DNA of 64,000 nucleotides. Origin: Benincasa hispida. Its lineage: Eukaryota; Streptophyta; Magnoliopsida; Cucurbitales; Cucurbitaceae. Shown piece after piece: positions 11,761 to 23,319 of this stretch; position 1 is the first letter of the stretch, and each line of letters opens with the position of its first letter. The stretch lies in NCBI RefSeq assembly GCF_009727055.1, contig NC_052349.1:92940770-93004769 (forward strand), given 5' to 3'. Both the position numbers and the translations under genes were made by a program. A model generated the notes under the pieces. It was not told where the DNA came from and did no database searches. It saw only the letters and a list, made by a program, of their open reading frames with translations.

Positions 11761-12010
11761 GTTAGGTGAGGGAGGTGGTCATTGTAATTGATCGTCAAAG
11801 ATGGATTTCATTGGATTGGCAACCAGAGGTGTTTGTCGTAGGAGTGATTGCCAGAGATCATCGTCGTAGGAGTGATTGCCAGAGATCATCGTCGTAGGAG
11901 TGATTGTAGAGATGATCATCATATTTATATTAGTTGGTCACTAAAGCATGTCGTCAACGATGATTGATTAGAGTGAGGAGTGGATAATCAGTCACCGATA
12001 ATAATTATTA
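11761..12010. repeat. Degenerate repeat patch with a 28 bp minisatellite
   Basis: A perfect 28 bp period is visible: GTCGTAGGAGTGATTGCCAG starts at 11,835, 11,863 and 11,891, each followed by AGATCATC in the first two copies and a diverged tail in the third. The surroundings consist of looser copies of the same theme (gattgccagagatcatcgtcg, gttggttgctgag). No coding sense was found. Confidence 0.6.
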
Positions 12011-12393
12011 TTGGAGTTGGTTGCTGAGAAATGGAGTTATTAGAAATGTTGGAGGGAGGAATAGTTGATTATTTTAACCAACTTAACCCAATTCGAGTTA
12101 ATGGGCCAAACACCCTTAGGTTTTTGTTTAAAAAATACCCTGAAATTTTCATTAAACTTTTTTTATGAACAAAGTTTCAAAATATCCCTCATTTTAAAAG
12201 TACTCCTATTAGTTTCTAAATTTGCTTTAATATCTTTAACATTTTTTAAAAAATGAAAAGTTATAAAATGCCCTTACGAATGTATATGGATGAAAATTGT
12301 TTATTTATACTCCATCAACTTCATTCTTTCATTTTTCTCTCTCTTATGTGCTTCAATCAATGACATTACCCTTCCCTATTTCTCCTCTTTTAT

Positions 12394-12473
12394 ATTTACT
12401 TCTCTTCTTCAATACTCTTTTACTCTTCTTTTAATTTACTTCTCTTCTTCAATACTCTTTTACTCCTCTTCTT
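12394..12473. repeat. 40 bp tandem duplication
   Basis: ATTTACTTCTCTTCTTCAAT begins at 12,394 and again at 12,434, and the two 40 bp units are almost identical. It is a pyrimidine-rich local duplication in the left arm of the foldback element; the 77-codon frame across it is a by-product. Confidence 0.7.
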
Positions 12474-12949
12474 CCAATTTTCAATCTCTAAAGCTACTTC
12501 TTTCAATCAAGGCATATATATGACTAGAGCATGAAGAAAGAAGAATAAAAGAACTACCGAAAGACGTTAAGAACTTAAATGTTTTAGCAAGATTCTCTAT
12601 GTTAGTAATTGAGTGTAATTTAATACGCCGTTTGTATTTAATACACTAAAATAGAGACACCTTGAGTTCTAATTTTGAGGATTTATTAGAGGGAAGAAAA
12701 AAAACATATGTATTACCAAATTTGTAGCAACAAAGACCTTTTTTATGCATTAATTGCAGTTCAAATTAGTCTAGTTGTTGTGAATAGGTAAAAAGGTTCC
12801 TTATAATCGAAGAAGATATTATTCCTTTGTTAGTCTTTTTTGTATTTGGTCATTCATTGTTTTATTGAGTTTGGAGAGGAGATTTTGATTTTGTTTGGAG
12901 ATTTTTTTTAATTGAAAATTATGTGAATTTAATATCGAACATACACAAG

Positions 12950-13640
12950 TCAAGCGCAATGTCGTAACAATATAATCGACAAATAGATAGACAAAATAAT
13001 AAATAAAAAATAGAGAGACACAGAGTTTGGTATCTCAATTCTATGTAATGTCACCTACTCTAAGAGATAGTGTGTTTGGTAGAAAGAAACTTTACTAATA
13101 AAAGAGTCAAGCAATTACAACGAAATATTATCTATTAGACTCCTTCCACAATGGCTCACTTAATTACAACTCACTCCCTACTTTCAACTTAGGCTCTTCC
13201 TATATAAGTTTGAGATCCCATCTCTTTCACTATAAAGCTTCTTTCAAGTTTTGTTTGAGATTTTTTCCAACAAACTCACTTAAAATTTCCTCTAAGTATA
13301 AGATCTCCTCATACATTTAGACTCTCCCTGAATATGTATAAGTTTCGAATTCACTCATAGTGATAAACAATTGATAAGCTCACAAGGAAGTTCACATATT
13401 TCTCTTTTCTCATAAAAACAACATGCACTCTCCTATCAAAAAGCTAACCCCAAAAGAGAACAAACCACCTAATATACATGATACGGTTTTGAGAATAACT
13501 TCAGAATGGAAAAAAACTTCTTCGCAAGAAATAAGAAATAAGGAAGTGTATAACAGTTTGCACAATATGGACAAGATCTTGACATCCATCAAGACAAGAG
13601 GTAAAACATTTTGTGTTAGTTTGAATTTTGTGATATATTG
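12950..13640 (-). mobile_element. Retroelement relic related to 6,650-7,133
   Basis: Shares wording with the relic at 6,650-7,133: an 'acacagag.ttggta' stretch, 'cacctac..taagag', 'caacttaggctcttcctata' and 'gagatcccatctctttcac'. It has no coding content and no sharp ends. The two overlapping 60-73 codon frames at 13,410-13,644 run in opposite directions and are not considered genes. Confidence 0.35.
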
Positions 13641-14390
13641 CTAAGAAAATTGACGTAAGAATTGGACCAATGTAACAAAAAAAAAAAAAATCTAATTTTT
13701 ATCTTTTTTTTTTCATATTGGTTTCTTTCCCAACTTAAGATAACTTCAAAGAAATTGACTATTTGGATGTTGAAATTTCTTATTTACATTTGAGCATGCT
13801 CGGAAATGAGAGAGCTCCTTCTAATTATTTAAATAAAGAAGAGAGAGAAAAAAGACGAAAAATGGGAGAAATTTTAGAAATTGAGGAATGAAAGGAGGGA
13901 TAAGAGATATTGAAGAAGTGGGAGAAAAAAACGAGAAATAGGGAAGCGTTATACCATAGATTGAAATGGAGATCAGGCATAGATAAATGATTTTTGTTCA
14001 TATATACAATTGTAAGGATTTTTTTTTAATTATTATTATTATTTTATTTGATTGATTTTATTTTTTTCAAGGTTAAGGGTGAAACATTTGAAAGTTTAGA
14101 AGTTATTTTAAAATTGTGGTATTCACGGTCGTTTCAGCCATATACTAACGGTAAATAAGAGTATTTTTAATTTTTATTTCAAAAGTTTAAGAGTATTAAT
14201 GAAACTTGTGAAAGTTCACAAGTACTTTAAAACAAAGCAATGTCAATTTTTATATAAAAAAAACTAATGGTAATTTACTTTTGAATTCTTTTTAGAGAAT
14301 TCGGTGATATTATTGAAAGTTTAGAAGTACTTTTTAAACAAAGTACAAAATTTAGAAGTATTTTATATAATTTAGTCAACTGTAGGTTTT

Positions 14391-15371
14391 TAGTGGAGTG
14401 CTTGACAGTTAATGGATGATGGATGATTTAATTAAAGGAGTTTAATAATTATTCACGTACCAGTGGAGCTTCAAGCTATAGGTCCATGAGGTCTCCTCTG
14501 TAGCTCAATGGAAATTAATGAGAATCAATTTTTGAATTAATTTGAATTGTTCAAATTAATCAAGAGAATTAATTCTATGTGATTTAATTAAGTTACTTTT
14601 TAATTATATATGATATAGTTACTATAACATATTTGGTACATTATAATATAAAATTTATTTGAGAGGAAACAAATATTTGAATGTGATTCAAATATTAATT
14701 ATATGAATTTGATTCATATAATTAAATTTATTTTAAATGGGATTTATTTTAAATGTCATTAATGAGAGAATATAAACTATAGATTATATTGTATATGAAA
14801 TAATATAGAAATTATAGGTTATATGTTATATTTGATATAACATATAGTTTAATGCATATATTATATGATAAGGTAGTTATCATATAAATTTATATGTTAA
14901 ATGATTTATTGAATAAATTAATTATTCAATTTACTTAAAATCATTTTTTTGGAGGGAGTTACCCCATCTTTCTCTCCAGTACGTGTTAGTGAGATATCAT
15001 CTCTTTTCTTATGAAGAGGATACAAAACTGTTCTGGGTTTTTCCTTTTCAATCATATCCTCTCATCCTCCTCAAATTCCCAACCAAAATAGCTAAATCCC
15101 ATAACTCTTGGGTTCTCATCCTTAAAAATATAGAGGAAATTTTGTGTTGGTGTTCGTCGATTTAAGGGATTCATTTGAAGAATCGTTCTTCAAAGGTATG
15201 AGTTCTGAAACCTATTTTTAATTTATATATTTCATTTTAAGCATGCTGTAAATTTCTAAATTAAATGCATATTTTTTTTTCTATTCATCTGTAAAAATTA
15301 TGTGTTCTGTGAAATTGGAAAATTGGAACAATCTTGTGTTCCGCTCAAGGACTTTTCAAAGGGTTCCTTCA
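14391..15371 (+). mobile_element. 3' part of a copia-type LTR
   Basis: From GTGGAGTGCTTGACAGTTAA onward the sequence follows, on the + strand, the second half of the LTR family seen at 9,415-11,342. It has the cttcaagctataggtcc, ctcaatggaaattaatgagaa, cttcaaaggtatgagtt and gttccgctcaaggac landmarks and ends TTCCTTCA at 15,371. The first half of the LTR is missing. The 60-codon frame within it is not a gene. Confidence 0.55.
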
Positions 15372-15374
15372 TAA

Positions 15375-15466
15375 TTGAGTTGGTATAATATACCAACTCA
15401 ATATTTGGCCTACCAACTTTAAATTGTGGTGGAGTTGAGTTGGTATATTTTACCAACTCACCACAA
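15375..15466. repeat. Two adjacent palindromes sharing GAGTTGGTA
   Basis: At 15,375-15,401 TTGAGTTGGTA meets its complement TACCAACTCAA around a short AT centre. At 15,424-15,466 TTGTGGTGGAG...ACCAACTCACCACAA forms a second stem with the same GAGTTGGTA/TACCAACTC core. Both would make strong hairpins. They abut the end of the truncated LTR. Confidence 0.65.
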
Positions 15467-15489
15467 ATTTCTCTTATTCAATGTTTTCA

Positions 15490-16030
15490 ATAACTCCATC
15501 CATCAACTACTGTCGGCGATTGTCACTGTCACACTCTAGGAACCAACTCCAGGCTTTGACAACCACCTTTGATGAAAACTTTGATGACCAACTTTGAAAA
15601 CTAATTTCGAGCTCCGAAAATCACCTTCGATGAGAACTTTGGTGACCTAACTCCGATAATCACCTTCACGTGGCCAACTCCCACGACCAATTTCAGGCTT
15701 TGACAAAAATCACCTTAGATGGTCTTCAATGACCACCTTCGAGCAAGCAATTCCACGACCAACTTTAGGGTTCGATAACCACCTCTGATGACAAACTCCA
15801 GCAACCAACTCCAGTATCACCTTCATGCGACTAACTTTGGTCTCCAACAACCACCTCCAAATACAAACTCCATCGAAAACCATCTTTGATGATCAACTTT
15901 GACGACCACTTTCGCACGACCAACTTCAAGCTTCAAAAACTACCTTCGACGACAAACTCTGACAACCATGTATGACTACAAACTCCAGAAAAAATCATCT
16001 TTGACAACGACTTCCGACTATTATAAGACT
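15490..16030. repeat. Degenerate GACAACCACCTTCGATGA / CCAACTCC repeat block
   Basis: About 540 bp built of loosely repeated words such as 'gaccaactcc', 'gacaaccacctttgatga' and 'caaactccag', in irregular order and without a fixed period. Reverse-complemented, the wording matches the patches at 6,525-6,640 and 11,761-12,010. The block is less AT-rich than its surroundings. It has no long open frame. It may be an eroded minisatellite carried by an element. Confidence 0.5.
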
Positions 16031-17538
16031 GATGATTGTTAAAATATGTTGTAGGATTGTTGATGAAGGGATGTATGCCCTAAAGTCTCGTAGTTATATG
16101 TTATTTGAATCAATGGTTGATTATTTTATATGCAATAATTCATTAAAGAAAGATCCAATGTTATTTTATGTAACATAAACATGTATGCGGTAGACATATA
16201 AATGGATCATGTTCAAGTAGTAACCTAAATAGTCTATAGTATATAGATAAGGATGGGTACCTTATCCTGGTAACACTACTGATATGACCCACTTTGTAAA
16301 TATTATAATTGTTGTAAACTGTTACAAATGATTTGATCCTGATCATTCATGTGGAGATATGTGAGTAGAGATATCCTATACAAAGAGTTTATATAAGACC
16401 GGAGCATGAAATATTGAGTCTCTCTTTATAACACCGTTGCTAGAAGAGACTTACATTTCACCAGGATGAACATAAGTGACTTGACCTTAATCTTGAGTGA
16501 GTTGTGAACTCCTGCCTATGGTGGCAGTCCTTTGATTTGTATGGGTGAGAGTGGTCAGATTCGTCGGCTTAATATGCCTACCATTTTGGGGATTTATTTG
16601 AGTGGAAGCTGGAAACTCAACGACACAAGATGAAGTTCACTCCTTCCCTTTGTTAGGGCAAGTAGATGAATTGCTCCCTTAAAGGCTGATTCCAGGTCTT
16701 GAGCAATGAGGGGCCTCACCCTTTCATTGGTCAGAGAGGGATCTAGTTATAGTGAGACTATGACTAAGTTCATTAGAGGGATCAGTGATACTTAATGAGT
16801 TAGATGCAACAAGGGTAAAATGGTAATTTTGACCCAGTTATAATTACGAGCAATTTGTGAAGAGTTAATGCACTATTGATTGGTTATATCCAATGGACAC
16901 AGAAATATATCTACAGTACGAAGAGTACAGTTAGGTCTTTAGTGAAGTGATCGATAGTTAAAATTTTTGATTAATTTGATTAAAGATTTTAATCAATTAA
17001 TCTTGTATCGTTGGAGTTTCAATTTGTAGGTCTGTAAGATCCCCTTGTTAACTCAGTGAGAAATAAAGAGAACCAAATTAATTTTGGTTTAATTTAAATC
17101 ATTCAAATTAATTAAAGGGAATTAGTGGTATAAGATACAATTAATAGGGGAGTTAAGATACCTCCCTCAATATTTTTTCTCTCATGGGGAGTGAAAAGAG
17201 GAGAGGGTTATTTATTGTAGAAGGGTTCTGCACAAAAAATTCTCTACCTCTTGATTTTCCTCTTTTCCTCTGTGAAAAACCTTCTCTCTCAAGAACAATC
17301 TTAATCCCTTTTACTGAAAGGAAGCCACGACCTTGTTCATGGTGTTCGGGTTCAAAAGAAGAAGTTTTGTTCATGATCGTGACCATCAGAGAGGAAGCGA
17401 GAAGATGAGATCTTCAAGGGTAAGTTTAATTTCTTCCCTTAAACCTTTATGTATTAAGTTTAATTTCTTTCCTTAAACCTTTATGTATTCGTAGAAGCAT
17501 GCTTAAGGGTGGATGTTTATCCTATAAGTTTTTGTTAT

Positions 17539-19751
17539 TGTAACACCTAACATTTTTTTTATTAATGTAATTTCAATAATTTTTATTATTTGAGGGTATT
17601 TTTGGAATTTTAGACTTCAAGTGTAATTGTGGGAAATTAATGGATTTGACGTTGAAATTATTCAATTTGAAAATTAATGGTAGGAATTAATTTCATTTTT
17701 GGGAAAGAAAATTAATAAAATAAAGTGGAATATGGAAAAGAATAAAATAAAGTTTATTTTATTATTATTATATTATTTATAAAAAAAAACAAATGTTTCC
17801 CTTCTCCTTTTTCATCACGCCGCGGCGCCCCCCTCCCTCGAAATTTTCCGTCCCGCCGCCTTCAGCCCATCGCTCAGCCGCTCGTTCAGACTGCCGCCGC
17901 CCAAATCCAGTAGCCAATCTCCATCGCTACTCGCCGCCGATCTCGACCATCCGGTCAGCCGCCTCAATCTCCTCCGCCGCTTGTCCAGACCGTCGTCGGT
18001 CGAGCTTGCCGCTCCGTCCAGCCTCGCGCCGCTCTGACCACACGCTCGTCGTCGTTGCCTCATTCGCACCGTCGCGTCTACGACGCTTTTCTCCGGACGA
18101 AGCCGCCGCTCTTCCAGATTCCACCACCACTTCTCCGTCCAGCCAGCCGTCGGTCCGATCTCTGTTGCACGCCGCCCAGCACCTGCTGCCGCCGTGGTTG
18201 CCGTCGGATCTGCTTTGGGTAAGTTTCCCGTCGTTGGTTTTTGTCGGACTTTTGGATTTGGGGTAAGATCCATTTTCTTTGTTGGTTGGGTTGAAGAATT
18301 TTGGGAATGCCCACTAATTTTTGGCTTGGTTTTGTCATTATCCATTGCACTTTAAGTCTTACGTCGAGTTTTTTTTGGAGGGATTTGCACTGTTGTCCGT
18401 TCGGCTCGAGGCAAGATTGGACTAGAAATTTTTATGAGGTTTGTGGTTCTCGTTGTTGGTTTTTGGGCACCCACTCATTATTGTAGTAAATATTGGCTCA
18501 ACTCACGTATTTTGAAGGGTCCAAGTCCCGTCCGTTGGAATTAAAATATGATTAAGGGGAGATTTTGAAGTTGAAATCTTGAAAATGTTTGTTGATCAAA
18601 CTTCGTTTGGGTAAGTTAATTGGTGATCGATGGAATAAATCTTGTATGCTTTCGTTTTGGCTCCCAGGATTAAAAATTGAGTGTTTGTGTTTTGTGCTAA
18701 GGGAATTAATTCAGGATTTATTTTGATAGAGACTATTTGCTTGGATTAATTTTGGACTTTCGATTCGAGGTAAGTAATCTTACTATTGGAATTGCACACG
18801 GCCCATACACTAGATATATGCCAACATGATAGATGAATATTATGACAGAACGATAGCATGATAGATGGATAGTATAGTACTCGATATATGTTCTTGTATG
18901 AGAAGCTAAAAGATTTATTTGTGCACGTAGATACTTGCATGCTAGTAATAGATGATACTTGATTCACTGAGATTGTATTTGATATGAGGATATTGAGACA
19001 TATATGCATGTTGTATAGCCATGATGTAGAGGTGTATACGTCTATTATAAAACCATATTGTGATAATTGTGATGTTGAGACTGTGATAATGTCTTTACTG
19101 ATTAGTTAGATGCCAACTAGATATTGTGTTTGGATTCACCAGGTATTGTGTTTCTTTTGGGATTCACTAGATATTGTGTTTCCTTCGGGATTCACCAGGG
19201 ATTATGTTTCCTTTGGGATTCACTAGGGATTGTGTTTCCTTCGGGATTCATCAGGGGTAATGGTAGGACATGTGTCCCATGAGGACTAGAGTAGTTTTTA
19301 TGTTTCATCAAAAGTAGGCATCTAGAGGACATAGATGCCCAACCTGACCTCAGTAGTGGGGTTACTTACTGAGTATTTTATACTCATCCTTTTTCATACG
19401 GTTGTTTCAGGTAAAGGTAGAGACATACCGATGATTGACAAACGGAATTCGTGATCGAGCCACTAGGACCAGTTTTATGCTTCAACTCATGATATTTAGA
19501 TTTCTTTCCATGTTTTTTTCAACTTTCAGTTTTGCTGTTTGAAACTTATTATTAAGAATTGTTTTCAAACTTGTTATTGTCATTTATGATTTATGGGTAT
19601 CCTATTATTTGTTTTAATATTTGAATTTAATGAAGGATTTTTGAACTTACCTTATTTATTTTTGAATTTAAAAAAGGATGTTGTTTTAAGTTCCATGCAT
19701 GCATGTATTTAGTAACGGCCTAACTTAAGTCCTAGGGGGTCGGATCGTTAT
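17539..19751 (+). mobile_element. Ty3/gypsy solo LTR, about 2.2 kb
   Basis: Starts TGTAACACCTAACATT and ends GGTCGGATCGTTATA; the same family ends TCGTTACA at 21,870, so the last bases are mutated. A TATA-like TTATTTATAAAA (17,773-17,784) precedes a GC-rich pyrimidine-laden segment (17,790-18,250). Three overlapping 67-176 codon frames there are compositional and not protein genes. Further on is an array of 28-30 bp repeats and the 'actgagtattttatactcatcc' block common in plant gypsy LTRs. The 3' LTR at 27,242 is its nearest relative in the window. No internal region follows directly. Confidence 0.65.
19115..19258 (+). repeat. 28-30 bp tandem array inside the gypsy solo LTR (about five units)
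   Basis: Units of the form 'attgtgtttccttcgggattcaccagg' repeat about five times with scattered changes. The matching place in the LTR at 27,242-29,490 has more units, so the array has changed length between copies. Confidence 0.75.
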
Positions 19752-19841
19752 AATTATTCCTCTGTTTAATTAAGTTCTATAAAATGATTTCAAAGACAAG
19801 TGATCATTTGCTTCCGCTGTGCAGAAAATCAATTATCTTCA

Positions 19842-19856
19842 ATTAGTATCAGAGTC
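19842..19856 (+). other. Primer binding site, tRNA-Met type (copia)
   Basis: ATTAGTATCAGAGTC directly follows the LTR end TTATCTTCA. It matches the usual copia site TTGGTATCAGAGC except for transitions, consistent with decay. Confidence 0.6.
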
Positions 19857-21541
19857 ATATCATCTTTGAATTTTGTTTTCTGACTTAATTTTAGGGTTTT
19901 GGTGGGTTTTAACACTGCATTGTGAATGTATGATGGTTTGCACATGAATGTTTCAAAATTGACTAGATTATCTTCTTTAAAGTTTAAAGTTGTAATTGCC
20001 TGGTGTTTTAGGCGTTTAAATTTTGCTATCGAGTCTGTAATTTTGTTAGTGTCGCTGGTGATCAGGTTCTTGCTTCAATTTGGAGAAATCTGGAGCAAGA
20101 ACAAAGCAAATCAGATTAAAGGGCGAAATAGAGTAAGTCTTCTGCCTTAGAGCGTAGGGTTGGAGCGTACCACACTTGCCTTATGCTGCAAGGCAGAAAG
20201 TCCAGCATTGCTACACTTTAGCCACTGTGTTGCAACACTGCGCGGAGTGTCACGATGCTTTGACAACACCAAGACCAACGTCACAACACCTCGTTGCAAT
20301 GTTGCGACGCTCCGAGTTTCTTTTGTGTGTGCATTAGACTAGTTGAGATCGTGGGTTCGAGCTGGTGCAGCGATTCTGAAGTAGTTTTTTAGTTTATTTT
20401 CAGTTTTATATAATTAATTTGTAATCAATTAATTATTTATTTGTTTTTTGTTTAATTAAGTTAATATAAATTAATTAATTTCTTAGGATGCCAATTTTGG
20501 TCTACTGTTGCTTATTTATATCATTATATATGTGATGTATGAATTATTATTTATATAGCATCTTGTATGCCATATATATTAAAATCCCATCATAGGATAA
20601 ACATAAAATCATGCATCAATTTTAATATAAAAGTTATATTACATAGTTGCATGATTTAGTTAAGCATGCTTATGTATCATGTTTAATAGAAGAACTATAT
20701 TTTATGATTGCATGCATAATAACATGCCCATGCATGATTTTTTGATATAAGAGTTATATTGTATGATGTATATTATAAGTGTTATATTATGTGGTGGATG
20801 TGTTGTATATTTTCATTATTGGATAATGTAAGTGTTATATTATTAATTATATAATAAAAATGGAAATGCATGAAGCATGACATTACCTTAGAAATATAAT
20901 TGTTATATTTTTATGTATGTCATTAAATACATAGCTTAGGTTTTAATTGTTTCATTAATCTTTATAAGTGTTATAAGTATAATGAAATTAGAACTAAAAT
21001 TTATAATCAAGAATTTGGTTAAAATTAATTTTAAATGGTTTAAAATTGATTTCACCTAGACCTATGTTAGCATATTTCTAATGTGATAAGAAATATGTTA
21101 ATATTTTATTTTCTTTTTAATAAAATTAAAATGAAAATAATAAAAGATCAAATTTATAACATAATTGTCTATAAGGACCTTTATCTAAGGAATATTCTGT
21201 CTAAGGCTGAGGTATTTAAGCTGACGATAATGAAATACCCCTTCTTGGGAACTGAAGGTGAAATAGAAAATAATGTTATAATCATGCAATAAGTAATTAG
21301 GTTTATTAAAATATTTAATAAACAAGAACAATATATTGTTAAACTATCTAATATAGGAGTTAAACTCCTTAAATAGTTCACACTGTGAGATATATGCTCG
21401 ATCTGGAGACACCTTTGCTCGTGTCCCCCTACGGATGGTGTTTGCATAGGTTAATACCAAGGTGAATGAAGAGAGTGTTTTTAGTAAATGAGAAAGGGAA
21501 GTGTGTCAACACATCCCACGATCTCCTTCATTGGTTTACAG
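19842..21541 (+). mobile_element. Copia leader region, first copy
   Basis: Non-coding leader between the primer site and a missing gag. From about 20,326 it is nearly repeated at 29,491-30,700. On the opposite strand it is related to the leader of the - strand copia element at 45,820-48,338: 'gcataggttaataccaagg', 'gagacacctttgctcgtgtcc' and many 'gcatgcat...ataagagttatatt' blocks. The part 19,842-20,325, including a GC-richer stretch, is present only in this copy. Frames of 60-88 codons here run in conflicting directions and are not taken as genes. It stops abruptly at GGTTTACA (21,541). Confidence 0.6.
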
Positions 21542-21554
21542 GATTTCTTTCAAG

Positions 21555-21870
21555 TGGAATTCGTGATCGAGCCACTAGGACCAGTTTTATTCTTCCGCTC
21601 ATGATATTTAGATTTCTTTCCATGTTTTTTTCAACTTTCAGCTTTGCTGTTTGAAACTTACTATTAAGAATTATTTTTAGACTTATTATTATCATTTATG
21701 ATTTATGGATATCCTATTATTTGTTTTAATATTTGAATTTAATGAAGGGCTTTTGAACTTACCTTATTTATTTAGCATTTATTTCACCATAAAAGGGTGT
21801 CATTTTAAGTTTCATGCATGCATGTATTTAGAACAACCTAAGTTAAGTCCTAGGGGGTCGGGTCGTTACA
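21555..21870 (+). mobile_element. Truncated gypsy 5' LTR (last 315 bp)
   Basis: Begins GAATTCGTGATCGAGCCACT, equal to position 19,444 in the solo LTR, and runs to the LTR end GGGTCGTTACA at 21,870. It is followed by the primer site. The first about 1.9 kb of the LTR is missing; a 14 bp filler joins it to the copia leader. Confidence 0.7.
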
Positions 21871-21872
21871 GT

Positions 21873-21886
21873 TGGTATTAGAGCCC
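21873..21886 (+). other. Primer binding site, tRNA-Met type (gypsy)
   Basis: TGGTATTAGAGCCC lies two bases after the LTR end and matches the initiator tRNA-Met site TGGTATCAGAGCC with one transition. It fixes the orientation of the element as +. Confidence 0.65.
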
Positions 21887-22085
21887 ATGTTTTGGGTTCT
21901 GTAGACTTGCTACGTAAGTCTAGGTAGTCCATGTGGCCCAGTAACGGATTCCTCGTCATCGTCAGGTATATCGTACTAATGAAAGTTTTCAGTGCATATA
22001 TGAGATTAGTGATGTAATGTTTTAATAGCATAATTTCTGAGAAAGACCAGAGGTAGATAGCTTATTTATGAGTTCATAACAGGAC

Positions 22086-23233
22086 ATGACACCTAAACCT
22101 AGAACAAGAAATACTGTTAAAGAAGGGGTGCAGAAAGAGGGAGCTAAGAGTAGCCAGATTGTCCCGACAGCTCCAAATCCACCTTTGACCCAAGTCGATG
22201 AGAAGGCAATGGAAGCCAGAATCAGTGAAGCTGTTGCATCCTCCCTAATGAAAAACTACAGAAACTGATCGTAACACGATGGCAGGACAGATTGCCTAGA
22301 ACCAGCCTCAAGAGGAACGCGTACCACCGAGCAGTTACAACAGACTCGACCGCAAAATAGAGACATGCAGGGCCAGTCTCTTGAGCTAAACATCTAAGGG
22401 ATTTTAGGAAGTTTTACCCTCGCTCATTTGATGAATTGTTGGGGGGACCCCATCAAAGCAGAGATGTGGTTGTCATCTATCGAGACGATTTTCCATTTTA
22501 TGAGGTGCCCGGAAGAGCACAAGCTCCAATGTGCAGTTTTCGTGTTGACTGGCAACGCAGAAATCTGGTGGCGTTCAGTAGAGAAAATGATTGATACTGG
22601 TGGGGAACTTGTAACCTGGGAGCAGTTTAAGGAGCATTTCTAGGAGAAGTATTTTTTAGCCAACACCCGGTACAACAAACAGGCAGAATTCTTGAACTAG
22701 AGATAGGGAGTTATGTTGATGGAGGAGTATGAGAAAGAATTTGATAAGTTTTCCCACTTTGTTCCTAAACTAGTAACCACCAAGGCAACAAGGACAGAGA
22801 GATTCATCCAGGGTTTGAGGAGTGGACTGCGAGGTATGGTACATGCCTTGGACTTCAAGACTTATGTTGCGGCACTGCGGGCCGCCATGAGGATTGATGC
22901 TGACTTCTAGGCGGGAGAAGAGTACAGGAGGTCGCTCGAGGTTGGGACCTCTATAGGTTAGAAAAGAAAGGCTGAGCCCAGGGCTCCTGAGCATCAACTG
23001 AGGAACCAAAACACAGTGAATGCTCCACGTCAGTGGGGACATCAGGGATCCCAAGTTGTGACTATCAAGGAGGATAGGCCGATATGTACTACTTATGGTA
23101 GGCGACACTCGGGATGTTGCCTAGGCGACTCTGGAATATGTTTTTGATGTGGCCAGAAGGGGCATATATAAGAGAAATGCCCAAGGAGGAACGTGCCTGA
23201 ACTTAAGGGCCAACCCATAAGCTCGTTTTTGGC
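22086..23233 (+). pseudogene. gag: Gypsy gag (capsid and zinc knuckle), broken
   Basis: The frame opens at the ATG at 22,086 (MTPKPRTRNTVKEG) and breaks after about 60 codons. Capsid-like sequence resumes at 22,428-22,643 (DPIKAEMWLSSIETIF, NAEIWWRSVEKM) and 22,713-22,910 (EYEKEFDKFSHFVP, RTERFIQGLRSGLRG). These are recognisable Retrotrans_gag wording. A CCHC zinc knuckle lies near 23,137-23,190 but has a stop between its first two cysteines and another before its last. Gag would form the particle and bind the RNA. At least six stops occur. The 3' side runs into an adapter palindrome at 23,234. Confidence 0.8.
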
Positions 23234-23271
23234 CTGTCTCTTATACACATCTAGATGTGTATAAGAGACAG
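23234..23271. other. Tn5 mosaic-end pair: Nextera mate-pair junction adapter (artefact)
   Basis: CTGTCTCTTATACACATCT (23,234-23,252) is followed directly by its exact reverse complement (23,253-23,271). Each half is the 19 bp Tn5 transposase mosaic end used in Nextera libraries, and the 38 bp head-to-head form is the known mate-pair circularisation junction. It is not plant DNA. Read on the - strand it gives SYTHLDVYKRQ, a peptide known from contaminated databases. Flanking sequence may be a chimera of two fragments. Confidence 0.95.
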
Positions 23272-23319
23272 GGCCAGCATGTAAGCTCATTTCAGGGAGG
23301 CTCGAGTCGTCAGTAGCAG

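Larger units (their letters stand above)
12130..14350. mobile_element. Large foldback element with long degraded inverted arms
   Basis: The left arm (about 12,130-12,490) and right arm (about 13,820-14,250) are reverse complements of each other at low identity. Examples are CTTACGAATGTATATGGATG against TTACAATTGTATATATGAAC, and CTTCCCTATTTCTC in both. Between the arms lies a piece of retroelement relic (12,950-13,640). The arms would suit a Mutator-like foldback element, but exact ends and a duplication were not found. Confidence 0.4.
16058..19841 (+). mobile_element. 5' LTR of a copia element, interrupted by a gypsy solo LTR
   Basis: The LTR starts near TGTTGATGAAGGGATGTATG (16,058), runs to 17,538, is interrupted by the gypsy solo LTR 17,539-19,751, and resumes at 19,752 to end TTATCTTCA at 19,841. 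It is followed at once by a tRNA-Met-like primer site. GTTAT (17,534-17,538) and ATTAT (19,752-19,756) are the probable target duplication of the inserted LTR, with one change. Removing the insertion restores about 1.57 kb of LTR, including 'gccctaaagtctcgtag', 'ggttatatccaatggacacag' and 'gcttccgctgtgcag' landmarks. Opposed frames at 17,153-17,408 lie within it and are not genes. Confidence 0.65.

Noticed and set aside
17793..18350. Overlapping open frames of 60-176 codons on both strands in GC-rich DNA
   Set aside because: They fall in the leader part of a gypsy LTR, occur on both strands at once, lack any domain, and are partly broken in the sister LTR at 27,516-28,086. GC-rich, stop-poor composition explains them.
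23093..23290. 65-codon frame on the - strand across the adapter
   Set aside because: Its middle is translated Tn5 mosaic-end sequence (SYTHLDVYKRQ), a known artefact.
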